The notes under the pieces: model-generated
What the model was told of the DNA's origin: nothing
The model's database searches: none
Seen by the model: the letters and a program-made list of their open reading frames with translations, nothing else
Program-made: the position numbers and the translations under genes
Shown here: positions 24,501 to 36,341 of the stretch, piece after piece
Layout of the letters: every line of letters starts with the position of its first letter
Position numbering within the stretch: position 1 is the stretch's first letter
Source: Tetragonia tetragonoides
Taxonomy: Eukaryota > Streptophyta > Magnoliopsida > Caryophyllales > Aizoaceae
DNA length: 64,000 bases
Direction of reading: 5' to 3'
NCBI GenBank assembly: GCA_038025085.1
Contig: CM076148.1
Span: 1,552,501 to 1,616,500, forward strand

Positions 24501-25223
24501 GCGGAAAGGGGTCGGGCCCCACTGAATGGGAGCAGAATGTAAAACAAGAGGAAAATGATCAGCACACGAATGGGATAGGATCTCCTGTACCAAAGATGGA
24601 AACTCGTCCTCAAACTCATTCGTAACAAGGAACCTATCAATCCGAGAGGCTACATCCCGCCTCCCGCTCACACCCCAAGTAAACTGAGCATTAGCTAAAG
24701 GCAGGTCACGAAGGGCGGACTCCCTAATAAAGGAATCAAACTCCATCATACCCCCAGTCAGCCCCCTACCACGCCGTTCCCCCGCATGCCGAATCACATT
24801 AAAGTCCCCCCCAATAACCCACCTAGGGGAGCAGAGACCAGCAAGAGCCGCCAACTCCTCCCACAACAACTCACGGTCAGCCACCCCACACGGTCCATAA
24901 ACAGAAGACACCCACCAATCACCCCTCCCACGAACACTCAACAGAACCGACACAGTAAAATACCCAAAATGAGATTCAACTCGAGACGCAAAACGGGTGT
25001 CCCAAGCAATAAGAATACCCCCCGACGCACCTACAGAAGGCAAACAAACCCAGTCCTTAGACCCCGCCTCCCAAAGACTTCGAACAAAAAAAGAATCCAC
25101 TCCCTCAACCTTCGTCTCCTGCAACATCACCACATCCGGAGACGCCCGACTGACAACTTCCTGCACTAGACTACGTTTCTCTACCCTCCCTAGACCATTC
25201 ACATTCCAGCTCAAAATCTTCAT
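21585..25223 (-). CDS. LINE ORF2 protein: endonuclease, reverse transcriptase, zf-RVT, 1212 aa
   Basis: This protein nicks target DNA and copies element RNA into the nick. The N-terminal APE-type endonuclease (about residues 1-230) shows MKILSWNVNGLGR, VVMLQETK, GGDFNVIR and a late DHFPLVL. The reverse transcriptase (about 450-750) shows FRPISLVTSVYKI, FVEGRQIIDA, FKLDFEKAYDRVSW, GLRQGDPLSPFLF and the catalytic FADD in LQFADDTILF. The C-terminus has the plant zf-RVT region (IWKSKVPLKVRAFVWILVLG, then cysteines in MCVMCRQDRESCLHLFVMC) and WLERNSRIF. No internal stop or frameshift is present, so this copy may be young. Its ATG overlaps the ORF1 stop in ATGA (25220-25223). Confidence 0.95.
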   Translation of the reverse strand: MKILSWNVNGLGRVEKRSLVQEVVSRASPDVVMLQETKVEGVDSFFVRSLWEAGSKDWVCLPSVGASGGILIAWDTRFASRVESHFGYFTVSVLLSVRGRGDWWVSSVYGPCGVADRELLWEELAALAGLCSPRWVIGGDFNVIRHAGERRGRGLTGGMMEFDSFIRESALRDLPLANAQFTWGVSGRRDVASRIDRFLVTNEFEDEFPSLVQEILSHSCADHFPLVLHSAPIQWGPTPFRFENMWCSHAEFGVKIREWWAECEVEGWRGYCFMRRLRFIKERLKVWNKEIFGDVRVRKGEILKEILVTDRALSEEGHDEGLLRKSVDLKNSLEEVLLKERQSQRQKMKGRWAKEGDVSSRLFFKVVNGRRRRSFVQELETDDGERVTDVSRISDEITAFYKGLFEEEVRDSPMLEGVEWSPITPVLRDWLERPFELEEIRAAVFRMDREKSPGSDGFTMAYYQDCWEVVKEDLLGVFTEFHATGVIGKSMNSNFITLVPKKDRSIKVRDFRPISLVTSVYKILTKVLSIRLGAVLSGTISAAQSAFVEGRQIIDAALIANEVIDGARRNNHSGIVFKLDFEKAYDRVSWGFLDLVLDRKGFGGRWRTWIRGCLSNASFSVLVNGAARDWLTSSRGLRQGDPLSPFLFTLVVDVLGRMLDRGVERGLVEGFRVGRERVCVSHLQFADDTILFLSAESEGFKRVLTLLQVFEVVSGMRINLSKCSLAGVNVGEEVLNSLAGLVGCQVQQWPLTYLGVPLGGNPRSVSFWEPVVSRVAKRLDGWKGVYFSLGARITLLHSCLASIPLYYLSLFKIPVSVANRIERMMRDFLWSGAGEGKRDHLVSWDHVCRPKNEGGLGLGRLVSKNISLVGKWLWRFPLESDSLWHRVIRSKYGLQHNGWDARASSTVSHACPWKFVSQVSSLFFPLVRFDVGNGQRVRFWEDVWNGETSFSSAYPRVFHLSTLHGASVADFYSGVGGSWDLHLRRPPRDIEMEELVSLLGVLHTRLLVPRGDSRIWIGDSSGVFTSKSFLHQLSLPSQFPYFPLSSYIWKSKVPLKVRAFVWILVLGKVNTSDMVQRRRPHMCLLPSMCVMCRQDRESCLHLFVMCKFARALWDRLLCGESFVCPATVGQFLQLRFTAMRRGKEGRLLWRCACLAILWCTWLERNSRIFSDTGKSIDLVWEHIVYLASLWAKAAGAFKGVPLTVIQRHWRDL

Positions 25224-27620
25224 TTAACACCACCGATACCCCTAGACCTACGACTCCCCCCTTCCCCATAATTAAGGGTCGTCGCAAGACCCCTAAGCTC
25301 CCTAACACCAACCCTGTTTCTCCGAGAGGGAGGTCCCCTCGGAGACACCCGAACATTAGCTACCTGACCTGAAGTACCAACAACCCGAAAATCAAGATCA
25401 CAAAGAAGAGACTGAGGATCTCGGTCGTCCCTCTCACCCGCCAGTGGTGGAATGGTCACAACCGTCCCCCCAACCTCTGACTCCCCATGGCACAACGGAG
25501 CAGCAGAATCTTCCGGTGTAATCGACAAAACTGGCGTTACGACCTGGCCAACAACCCCATCGCCCCTGCTTGCACCTGAAAAAACATTATCAGATAACAT
25601 CTGGTCAGCAATAGAACAAACAGGTGCACTTTGGGGAGTAGCAACAAAAAGAGAATAAAAGGGTGAAGGGGACAAGGAAGCAGAAAGGTCCTCTTGGGCA
25701 CGCGCCCTGGTATCCTCGGCACAAAGCAAAGGAACACTGTGAATGGGCTCCGAGATTTGCTGCGGAGTCACAGCCCGAACCATCTCAGCGTTAAACAAGT
25801 TCACCTCCTCTATCTCCTCCACTTCCTCGTCGTCAAATTCCCTAAGACTATCCAAAAGCAGATCCTCATCGCCATCAACAGAGCTAAGTAGGCCATCCTC
25901 GTCCCCCTCCAAACCCGACCCCCATAAAAGAGAGCTCTGAGTAACATGATCAACACGAAGATCTCTCCTCAAATGCGCCTCTGTCTCTAAATCAGCAACA
26001 TCCCGCTGAGCTGCCCTCTAAACCCGTGCACCCACCGCTACCAACCAAGACCCAACTAGACACAACTCTCTCAAAAAACCACCCTGTGAGGACGTTGAAG
26101 GCACAACAGGAAGTTGCGACTCCTGCCCATCACCTCCCGACAAGGTTTCAGCCACCCTTGACACAACCACGCCCTCCCCCACACCACCCCCCACGTCGCC
26201 AGTCAGTACCGGCTCCAAAGTCGGAGATCCGGGCAAAACCCGACTAGCCATAGCAGAACCAGCCCCCCCAGAAGCCCTACCCCCTGTCTTTTCACCACCA
26301 ACAATGGGTTCGCCGGACTGAACAACCACCGGCGACCCTCCCCTGCCAGTCGGCTGCTCCCCCGACAGCCGCGACACCTCACCCGTCAATGGCGGCCCTC
26401 CTGCACCACCCTGCTGTGCCCGTCGAACCCAGATTAACCCCCCACGATGATCACCGGCATTTTCCGACGCCGTGGGCCCCTGTCGTGGCGCTGTAGCCGC
26501 CGGCTGTGGCGGTCGGCCACCGGAGCTCCGTCGTCCTGTAACCGAAGAAGTCACGTGGTCGCGAAGTGTAGCTGTCGAAGAGCGCAGTCCAGAAAATGAT
26601 CTGGGCCCCTTTCCTAACCTCAAAAAAGCCGAAGTTCTTGGCGGCCCAGCAACGTGGGCTCGAGGCACCCTGCTGTCGACCTGGGCCTCCAACACCATTA
26701 GAAAAAGGCCTAGGAACATTCTTATAGTAAACCCTTTGACCCTGGGCCTGATTCCTCCCACTAGCATCTGGCCCACAATTCATTCTAATATTTGGATCAT
26801 TTACCAGTTGAGCCCCATATCCATTACTTGGCCCAAAATTCGTAATAAACCCATTTCCAGCCCCTCTTCCATTCCCCTGCCCACGTGCACCCTTAAATTG
26901 ATTTAAATTCTCACGAGCTAACTCCCCTTTCCATTCGGGTCTTCCAGATTCTTCGCTCCTCCACCGAGATTCACGCCCGTAATCATCTCGCCTACCAAAA
27001 CCGGTGCTCCTGCCAGTTTGAAAACTGCTCGCCGGAAATGATGGCCGACGACGTGAATCCCTTTCTTCCCGACGAACATCCTGGCGTGACCTACCATCCC
27101 AATCGATTTCCGTGGAGCCACATCTCCGACAACAAGGTGGAATCGAAGGTGGCCTTGGCACAGGAACACAGGGTGGCCGTGGTACTGTAACAGAAGGCGG
27201 TCGTGGAACAGCCAAAGGCCGCCGAGGAACAGTGATCGGTGCCTTTACTTTATCAATCGCGTCCAACATAGCCGTCCAGCCTTCGCCCTTCACCCCCTCC
27301 GGTATTCGAAGAGCCACAGCCCGATCATCAAATGGGATTTTCTCCAACAAGAAGAAGCGACCACCATTATTGGCCGCAATTCTCAGAACCAGAATGTACC
27401 TGCTCGCCACCCACTTAATGATTTTTCGCCCCCCCGCCTTTCCTGTCCACAGCATCCATGCCGACTGGCCCCACCAGTCGGGCTCTTCCTTTCTCATCAC
27501 GACCTCGAACCGATCCTTTCGCGCATACTCTGTAATTCGAAAATGGTGATCAACACGCACCAATCTGAAAGTTTTCCAATCCACATTAAACTCAGTAACC
27601 ATAATGAACACTGTAATCAA
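25220..27620 (-). pseudogene. LINE ORF1 (RNA-binding/Gag-like), one frameshift and one stop
   Basis: Plant L1 ORF1 proteins bind element RNA to form the retrotransposition particle. The frame opens at 27620 (MITVFIMVTEFNVDWKTFRL), with a folded-looking N-terminal part (about 130 residues, ending GRFFLLEKIPFDDRAVALRI and PEGVKGEGW), then a long Pro/Arg/Gly-rich part with RPPSIPPCCRRCGSTEI. It changes frame between about 26640 and 26720 and continues to 25220 in the other frame, which is interrupted by one in-frame TAG at 26018-26020. The end is RGIGGVK then TGA. Because only two lesions are seen against an intact ORF2, this is a recent decay or contains sequence errors. Confidence 0.8.
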
Positions 27621-27836
27621 AACACCTCTGCAAACTGAATTTCCATGGTTAAATCACACTTTTGTAAAGAGAAAGTAAAAATTATGACAATTAAATAGGC
27701 TCCCAGAGCCCTCTCACCACCGGCGAGAAGGAGGTTCTCCGGTGACCTATAGGCGAACACTCATACTCTCTCACTTTCTCTCTCTAGACTTATTAATTTA
27801 CATATTCTTATGTTAAAGATAGCATTTTCTTATGTT

Positions 27837-27851
27837 CACCAGTAGCATTTT
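27837..27851. repeat. Target-site duplication of the L1-type LINE, right copy
   Basis: Exact copy of the 15-base sequence at 21478-21492, next to the 5' end of the minus-strand element. Confidence 0.9.
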
Positions 27852-28299
27852 CTTATGTTCTTTTAGGTGTATGCATTTCATAGTTTAATTTTAGTAAAAT
27901 TATACAGACCGGTTTAAGTGGGTGAATTTGAGGTATATCACTGAAATCAATGGCGACAACGGTTGAAATCAAAGAACATTGGTATTGTTGTGTGATTCAG
28001 GATTAAAGTTATGAGCTTTGAATTTGTTTTTGTGGTGAGGACGAGATTGGAATAGAAGAGAACGTGAATATGACTTAACTTACATGTTAAAGATAGCCAA
28101 GGTTAGGTATATGGTTATGGCTTGTAAATTGGAGTTTTATTTTTGAGATTCATGGTGAAAAGGAGGTTAATTAAATGAGTATTGCTAGTAGATTCAATTT
28201 TGAGGTTCTAAGCTTTGATCAATAGTGGTGGTCTGGGGGATAGTAACTTGGATTAAATGAATTGGGATTTTGGCATTTTATATAAGAGCAGTTGATCTA

Positions 28300-30350
28300 G
28301 TATTTTGTGGGGAGAATGATTCTTTATGTGGGTGATTTGTAGTGAAATGGTCCGGTGTGAGATAGGTGAACTTTCTGTTTTATGGACAAGGATAAGAAGA
28401 TTAGAAGGTCGGTTTTGTATCTTGGGAGTATTAAGCTGTATTTTTAAGGTTTGAGTTTTTGTTAGTGATGGCACTGGTGAAAGGAAGAGAACATGGTAAA
28501 AGGACGTGATGTGTAATAAGGTTTTTGGATGTTAGACCCACAAAGATGAGGTATCAAGGGCACATAATCTATAAGTATGCTACTTTAATTGTGAAACAAA
28601 ATTTTGACGTTAGGTTTGATCAAAATGGTACTATTTTAAGGGAGCTGGCCAGGGAAACTAGGGTTTAAGGAGATTCGTGAATTCCGTAAGGCTATTCTGC
28701 TGCATATACCCTCCTTTTGATTATTTAAGAGTAAGCCTAGTCTGGAATATGTTTGGAGGTTAATGAATTACAAGGGATGTTTGGAATTTTTGTGGGAGGA
28801 GTTTGCTTAATCTGAGGATCCATGGAAATGTATTTGAAGTTTAATAGCTTTAGTCATGAGCTTGTTGTTTTTAGAAGGCAAGTAGAATATACATAATTTG
28901 TGATGGAGATTTGACGTGGTCGAGTTTTGTCTTTTGTGGGCAGAATGATCCTATATGTGGGTGATTTGTGGTGAAATGGTCCGGTGTGAGATAGGTGAAT
29001 TTTCTGGTTTAGGGACAAGGATAAGAGGGTTAGAAGATCGATTTTGTATCTTGGATTATAAAGCTGTATTTTTAAGGTTTGAGTTTTTGTTAGTGATGGC
29101 ACTGATGAAAGGAAGAGAACATGGTAAAAGGATGTGATGTGCAATAAGGTTTTTGGATGTTAGACCCACAATGATGAGGTATCAAGGGCACATAATCAAT
29201 AGGTGTGCTAGTTTAATTGTGAAACAGAATTTTGATATTGGGTTTGATCAAATGTGGTACTATTTAAATGGTGCTGGGTTTAAGGGGGATCTGATTCCAA
29301 GTGTGGTTGTTGAATAATAATGAAGTATCTTTAATCTGTGCATATGAATTTGAAGGTATGTTGTGGCCAAAGGAAAAATGGTATTCTTTTGAGGAAGATT
29401 TTAAAATGTTAGTGGATTTTAATGAAGTTCGAGGCTCTTTTGTTTGGTAACTGATTGTTGTAAAGGGTGTTTAGCAATTAATAAGTAGTGTTGGTGGTGG
29501 TTATTTCCATGTGATGAGAACTAAGCAAAAGCAATGAAATCAGAGGACGAAGTGAAAACTGAAAAGTATTCTAGGCATTGTGAGTGAGTCCAAGAATTTA
29601 GTGGTTGCATTTGTCTGAAAATAGAGTTTTGTATTTTGTGGGGAGAATGATTCTATATGTGGGTGATTTGTGGTGAAATGGTCCGGTGTGAGATAGGTGA
29701 ACTTTGTTGTTTAGGGACAAGGATAAGAGGATTAGAAGGTCGATTTTGTATCTTGGTGTATTGAGTTGTATTTTTAAGGTTTGAGTTTTTGTTAGTGATA
29801 GCACTGATGAAAGGAAGAGAACATGGTAAAAGGACGTGATGTGCAATAAGGTTTTTGGATGTTAGACCCACAAAGATGAGGTATCAAGGGCACATAATCG
29901 ATATGTATGCTACTTTAATTGTGAAACAAAATTTTTGACATTGGGGTTTGATTAAAAGTTGTACTATTTAAAGGGAGTTGGCCAGGGAAACTAGGGTTTA
30001 AGGAGGATCTGATTCCAAGAGTGGTTGTGGAACAATAATGAAGTATCTTTGATCAGTGCATGTGAATTTGAAGGCATGTTGTGGCGAAAGAAAAAATGGT
30101 ATTCTTTTGAGGAAGATTTTAAAATGTCACTAGATATTTATGAAGTTTGAGGCTCTTTTGTTTGGGAACTGATTGTTGCGAAGGGTGTTTAGCAATTAAT
30201 GCAGTAGTGCTGGTGGTGGTTATTTCTTTCATGTGATGAGAACTAAACAAAAGCAATGAAATTGGAGGACGAAGTGAAAACTGAAAAGTAGTCTAGGTAA
30301 TGTGAGTGTCTCGAAGAATTTAGTGGTTGCATTTGTCTGAAAATAAGAAA
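28300..30350 (+). repeat. Tandem array of modules E/F, units of about 650-700 bp
   Basis: ATATGTGGGTGATTTGTGG followed by GAAATGGTCCGGTGTGAGAT begins near 28330 (the first copy reads TTATGTGGG), 28955 and 29652, and each copy continues through GTTAGTGATGGCACT-like and GGTATCAAGGGCACATAAT. The second and third units also share a trailing part (GAAGTATCTTTxATC, TTTTGAGGAAGATTTTAAAATG) near 29320-29590 and 30040-30350. A shortened relative lies at 32830-33300. Unit spacing is near 625 and 697 bases. Confidence 0.85.
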
Positions 30351-33300
30351 GATTTGTTGCTTTGACTTTCCAGGATGTGCAATGGATGGGCTAATTGTGG
30401 GATTTACTTGGGGAAAGGAGTTTGAATTGACTTTATATGGAATGTTATTGAAATTGGAGAATGGGCTTATGTATTTTGAGGTCTATCATTAGTGGTGTTC
30501 TTATCAGAGGATAAAAAATGAAAAATACTCGAAAATAGGATAAAGCATAATATTAATCTATTTGTAATGCCGGCTGAGATAATTTGATTTTATTGTTTAT
30601 TGGAGATTTTATCGTAGACTTGGTTATTTGTGTGAAGGATTTTGTGATGGTTGCTCTCACTTTTAAAAATCGAGCAGACTTTATCTTTTGACTGATGATA
30701 CAAAAGATCATAAAGGCTAGGGTGAAATTCTGAATTTTGAAGGTGAAGAATAAGGATTCAACTTTCAAGTGTTGTGAGGAGGTTGAATTTGAAAAACTCT
30801 GGGGGGAGTTCTGGAAATGGAAATGGTTTGGGCTTTGAGGTTTGGTCATTGAAGGGCGCCATCAAATTGAAAGGAATGGATTCGGAGTTCCACTTGACTT
30901 TTGGATATTTGCTTGGTTATGCGTCTGGTTTGAGTACTTGAGTTCCAGCTAGGTCGTTGGGCTTAGGAGTTAACTTGAGGACTTATCTGGAATGTTAATG
31001 AAATTAGGAATGATTTATGGTTTTGAGGATTCATGGGTGATTGAATTTGTGCTGACATGGTGGGGAAAGAGAGAGTAAATGAACTGGGAAAGGAGAAATA
31101 GGAATTATTTCACGTGTTATGTTAATTAATGTTTATTCTCCATGTGAGGGACTTCTAAGTAGTAGTTGTGTTTTGATGAGGAAGAGTTTCTGTGTTTTAC
31201 TTAAGATTAGTATTAACGTTCGGGCATACGGGGTATAGTAAAATTCTAGTGGATTTATTAATGAAAGGAGTTTGAATTTAAGAAATTGCACGGAAAACAA
31301 GGTTAACTGGGAATGGATTTGTGGAGAGCTAGAGATTTAAGATTTAAAGGTTGACGTCGTTATTATGTAGGAGGAGTACAAGTATGGGGAAGTACAACGT
31401 GAGTATTATGTGAAGGATCATTGTGCTAATATGATTAGTGATCGTTTTAGTTTTTATAGTCAGAGATTTGGTCTTCATATGAAGTAGTCTCGAGTTATTA
31501 GCGGCTGTTCTTTTCTTCTTGAGATTTTCAATTGATGTTTTAAAGAATCATAGGTAAGCTAGGCTTAAGGTTTTTGATTAGGGCAAGTGAATTTGGAGGG
31601 AATCAGTAGAATTTATCTGGAATGCAAATAAAAGTTCTCACTTTTGAGGTTTGATGAATGATGTGTATGCTACACAGAGCTAGAAACGGAAGTAAAGTTT
31701 AAGGATTAAAATTTAATTTATGTGAGGAATAGATAATGCCAATACTAATTAGAGACTAGAATTTCTTCATGTGGTGAATTTCGTAGGATTTGGTGTTACC
31801 TTGGTTTAAAAAGTGTTAGGCGCAAGGGGCTGAGGCGCTGACCATGTTACTCTTTTTACTAATGAAAATTTGAGTTGGTTATGTCAATTAGAAGGTATGT
31901 TATAGAGAATTATTGTTAATGGGTTTTGTTTTGACGAATTCTGGGAATGATAGTGGCATGGGAATGCTTTTTGAGATTTATGGTTTGATTTTCTGGTGTA
32001 TTTGTGAAGGTTGATTATTGAGGAGAAGGGTTGAAGTAGGGAAAGTTGGTCATAATTCTTAGGTAGAGGGTAAATGAGGTGGTCAAAAAGGTTTAGGATT
32101 TGTGAAACTATCCTCCCTTGAGATATGGGATTTTTTGGAATTTGTTGGTGCTTTTTGATGAGAAATATTAAAGATACTGGCTTGACAGCCTTGACTTTAA
32201 AGGTTAGTTAGGGTTAGGGTATTTGAATGAAAGAATTAAAATATGCGATTTTCTTGGGAATGGAAGATGGGATTGGTAAATTCTTGGAGATTTTAGTGTG
32301 GTTTTGAGGTTTGATCATAAAAACTGTGTTATTGAGGAGACAGACTTAAATGTAGTTGTAGGCTCAGTGTTCAATTAAAATGTCTAGGTCTCTAGGATAG
32401 TTGAGGTGATATTATGCTATCTTTTCTTGGGGATTTCACAGGACACATTATAAAAAGGTATGCTGCTGAAATTGTGGAACAGATTTCGGACATTGGGTTT
32501 GATAAATAATGGTAATTTTTGTGAAGGGAGCTGAATAGGAAAACTCTGGTTCAAAGGGAATCTAATTTCAAGAGTGCTTGAGGAGATTTTCTGTTTTTTG
32601 GGGTATGGATTTAGGTCATATAGTGAAACTAGGGTGTAAAGTTTGCTCATGCGAGAATTCCCTAAATTGGTGGATGCTGTAATATAGATATTGCAGACTT
32701 TCTGTTTCGACATTTGAAGTTTTTATTTGGAGAGTAGAATACACCTCATTCATGAAGGAGAGTTGAGGTGTTGTAGTTTCGAAGTTTCTACAGTATTGTT
32801 TTAAACTTCGTTCAGTATTTTGCAGGGATAAAATTCTATATGTGGGTGATTTGTGGTGAGAAGGTCCGCTATGAGATAGGTGAACTTTCTGGTTTAGGGA
32901 CAAGGATACGAGGATTAGAAGGTCGACTTTAAGGGGGATATAATTGCAAGAGTGGTTATGGATAATAATGAAGTATCTTTGATCAGTGCATATAAGTTTG
33001 AAGGTATATTGTGGCCAAAGGAAAATGGAATTCTTTTGAGGAAAATTTGGAATTGTTACTGGATTGTTATGAACTTTTAAGCTCATCTGTTTGGTAACTG
33101 ATTGTTGTGAAAGCTGTTCTGTAATTAATACAGTGCTGGTGGTGGTTATTTCCATGTGCTGGTGGTGCTTATTTCCATGTGATGAGAACTAGGCAAAAGC
33201 AATGAAATTAGAGAACGAAGTGAAAACTGAAAGGTAGTCTACTATGTGACTCCCAAGAATTTAGTGGTTGCATTTGTCTGAAAATAGGTAAGATTTGTTG

Positions 33301-33463
33301 CTTTGACTTTGCAGGGTGTGTGCAATGGATGGAATAATTGTGGGATTTATTTGGGAAAGGAGTTTGAATTGACGTTATATGGAACGTTAGTGAAATTGCG
33401 AATGGGCTTATATAATTTGAGGTCTCTCTTTAGTGGTTTTGTTATGAGGGGATCAGCAATTAG

Positions 33464-33559
33464 AAATACTTGAAAAGAGGATAAGCAATAGTTTGGTTGA
33501 TAGGTTAATTAGAAATACTTGAAAAGAGGATAAACAATAGTTTGGTTGATAGGTTAATT
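33464..33559 (+). repeat. Short tandem duplication, about 48 bp unit
   Basis: AGAAATACTTGAAAAGAGGA followed by AATAGTTTGGTTGATAGG occurs twice back to back with one or two differences. Confidence 0.85.
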
Positions 33560-34416
33560 GGGAATGGCTTTGTGGAGTGTCAAGCTTGATCGGTGATATA
33601 CTGTTAGAGGAGAACAACGTATAGGGAAGTACGACTTTGATTATTTTGTGAAGGATCATTGCCCTAACATGATTTAGAGGTCGTAAAGTATGAGATTTGT
33701 TCCATATGAAATCGTCTCTAGGTATTGGTGTCCGCTCTTTCCTTGAGATACGCAATTGCTGTTTTATAGGTAAGTTAGCTTATGGTTTGGACTAGGGCAT
33801 GTGATTGGGAGGAACATCAGTAGAAGTTATCTGGAACGTATATAATCGTTTTCACTTCTGTGGTTTGATGTATGATGTCTATGCTACGATAAGAGGACCT
33901 AGTAACGAAACTAAAGTTGGAGATTTAGAATTTAATTCCTATGGGAAGAACATGAAATGTCAACCTTTAGATAGAGACCAATAGAAACGATTGAAATGTC
34001 GCTGAAATAAATGATGGAAACGATTGAAAAGTAAGAAAATCTGTATTGTTGTGTGATTTGGATTACAGTTATGAGCTTTGATTTTAGTTTGGTGGTGAGG
34101 ACGAGATTGGAATAGAAGAGAGCTTGAATATGACTTAACATACATGTTAAGGATAGCCAAGGTTAGGTATATGGTTATGACTTGTGAATTGGAGTTTTAT
34201 TCATTGAGATCTATGGTGAAAATGAAGTTAAACTGAGTATTACTAGTGGGTTTTAGAATTGCGTTTGAGGATCTAAGCTTTGATCAATGGTGGTGGATAG
34301 TAACTTGGATGAAATGAATTGGGATTTTGGCATTTCATGTAAGAGCAGCTAAGGCAATCTAATTTTTACTTCGGCTGGATTTTTATCTTGTCTCCACATA
34401 TGATGTCATGCTATTT

Positions 34417-34558
34417 TGTCACATTCCACAGGCTGTTGTAACTTTAGAGACTGGTTGTGCTGCCGTTGCATTTTTTAATTAATGCATATTGTCACATTCC
34501 ACAGGCTGAGACTGGTTGTGCTTGGTTGTGCTGCCGTTGCATTTTTTAATTAATGCAT
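34417..34558 (+). repeat. Short tandem duplication, about 70 bp unit
   Basis: TGTCACATTCCACAGGCTG through GTGCTGCCGTTGCA and TTTTTTAATTAATGCAT occurs twice in succession. The second copy lacks GTTGTAACTTTAG and repeats GGTTGTGCT. Confidence 0.85.
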
Positions 34559-36290
34559 CAGGAAAGTAGCATTATCTTGAATTAAGAGTTATATTGAATG
34601 TTGTGGAATTTGGAAGTGGGATGCTTGTTTGGGCTTTCCGATTTAATCATTATTCTTGATGGTATTGTTGGGGGAACTAAAGCTTTTGAGAATTAGGAGG
34701 TAGTATTTTTTATTAATAAGGCAAAGAAAGTTGGGTTTGAGGCAATGCTTGGCAATGTTAGTGATTTTTGTTTTATACACTGGGCTGATGTGATCATGGT
34801 TGATTTTGTACTTTGAACGAGTATCAAGTAAACAGATTGAAATGATAGAAGTGTAACATGAGGGATTGTTTTGAGAGTGGGTTGAAGATTTCATAATAAG
34901 GACTGTTCATATTTGATGGTGGTGCTTTGTCCTAGAGAAATTTTGCTCTTGTACTCGATAATAACGAATTAGGGTTTAGCAGTGTTAATTGGAAGGTCAA
35001 TCACTAGAATTTTCTTGGGGAAACGAGGTTTACTTCTTTGGCTACTGGAAAGAAATGGTAGTGGAATTGAAGTGATGGAGAGAATCAAGTAATAGGACTG
35101 TAATGATGCACGTAGATTTTATTTTATAGGTATGTAAGGGATAGTTTCAGTTATATGATTTGAGAGCATGATTCAAGATTTGATTCAAAATTGTATAGAT
35201 GAGCTTCTCCTTCACTATCGAACATTTCAAATTTGTTGGTGGTTTAGCAGTGCTTTGTAGCCTTTGTTGCGATGGTCGATACAGGGATGAGGGTGAATTG
35301 TAAGATACATCATTGGATTTATTTGGGGAAAAGAGTCCAAATCTTTCAAATATTCTAGTAGAATGTGGTGACGAGGATCTTTTATGCATTATCATTACAG
35401 TCTTATTGAGTTATCGTGGTTGATGTCATTATGGACAATAGAATAAAGGCATGTGCCATGTCGAGGATGTTATTAACTTTTGAAGTCTGTGGGAGTAGAA
35501 TTTATTTACTCGTGAAGAGGTTTAGGAACTTGATTCAGTGTTTCGAATTTTGTCATTTGTTGATTGGGATCAGGTTCTTTGGCTTTGAAATTAGATGAAT
35601 CTTGGTGCTATTGTGTAGGAAGAGGGACATCGAAATGGAATGGTAAAAGTGATTGTTTTGAACTCGTAATTATTAGGTGATTTGAGGTATTTGTGAGAAA
35701 GTTGAGAATTTGGTACTGTTTTCTTTTTCTTTTTCTTTTCTTTTTTTTTTTGGGACATTTCCTTTATGTGATTATCTGACAATTTTGTCAAGAGTTTGGA
35801 TTATGGTTGAGGTTAATGAACTACAAGGGAAGTTTGGATCTTATGTGGGAAAAGTGGCTATATTTGAGGAACCCCTGAAATGTAATTTCTAGTAGAACTC
35901 AGAATAGACTTTGGGCTTTAAGGTTTTTTGTTTGAAAAAGGAAAGTAGAATATGCATGTATGTGAACTGAGGTGATCTCATGTCAAAGTCCTTTGAGTAT
36001 TGTGTGGAACATTTTCTTCATTTGGGTGATTTCGAGAAACTTGGTGACTTGCTCTGTTATTTTATTAAATAGACATGATTTCTCTTTTTTCTACATAATT
36101 AGTTTGGGGGTCTGGGGTAAGGATAAACAGAATAGAGAAGGTTGGTTTTGTGCCGTGGGAATGTTAGACAGTATTCAAAGGTATGAGGAGGGTGATTTTG
36201 AGGGCTTTGAGGTTTATTTAATGATGGCACTAGTGAGAGGAAGAGAACTTGTCAGGAGGAGTTTATGAGCAATGAGGTTGTTGGGAAGTT

Positions 36291-36341
36291 TATGTGCAAA
36301 CCCCGCCCTCGGCGGGACATCTACTGGGTCGTTGTTGTTGT
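36291..36341 (+). mobile_element. 51-bp 5'-truncated SINE tail with 18-bp target-site duplication
   Basis: The insert holds CCCCGCCCTCGGCGGGACAT, ACTGGGTCG and a (TTG)n end, which is the 3' end of an Au/TS-type SINE. It is flanked by an exact 18-base duplication, TGAGGTTGTTGGGAAGTT, at 36273-36290 and 36342-36359. Confidence 0.85.

Larger units (their letters stand above)
21493..27836 (-). mobile_element. Full-length L1-clade LINE, about 6.3 kb
   Basis: A non-LTR retrotransposon copied by target-primed reverse transcription. It has 15-bp perfect target-site duplications, a poly(A) tail (T run at 21489-21498 on plus), a short 3' UTR of about 90 bases, a long intact ORF2, an ORF1 with two disruptions, and a 5' leader of roughly 200 bases rich in GAGA. 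Its base composition is visibly more GC-rich than the AT-rich block it entered. The last 46 bases before the right duplication (27791-27836) do not look like element sequence and partly copy the adjacent target. Confidence 0.92.

Noticed and set aside
21709..25169. Several plus-strand ORFs of 79-144 aa across the LINE
   Set aside because: They are antisense shadows of the intact ORF2; the GC-rich element has few stops on the other strand.
26026..27549. Plus-strand ORFs of 73-145 aa opposite LINE ORF1
   Set aside because: Antisense to ORF1, Pro/Thr/Arg-rich with no independent motif.
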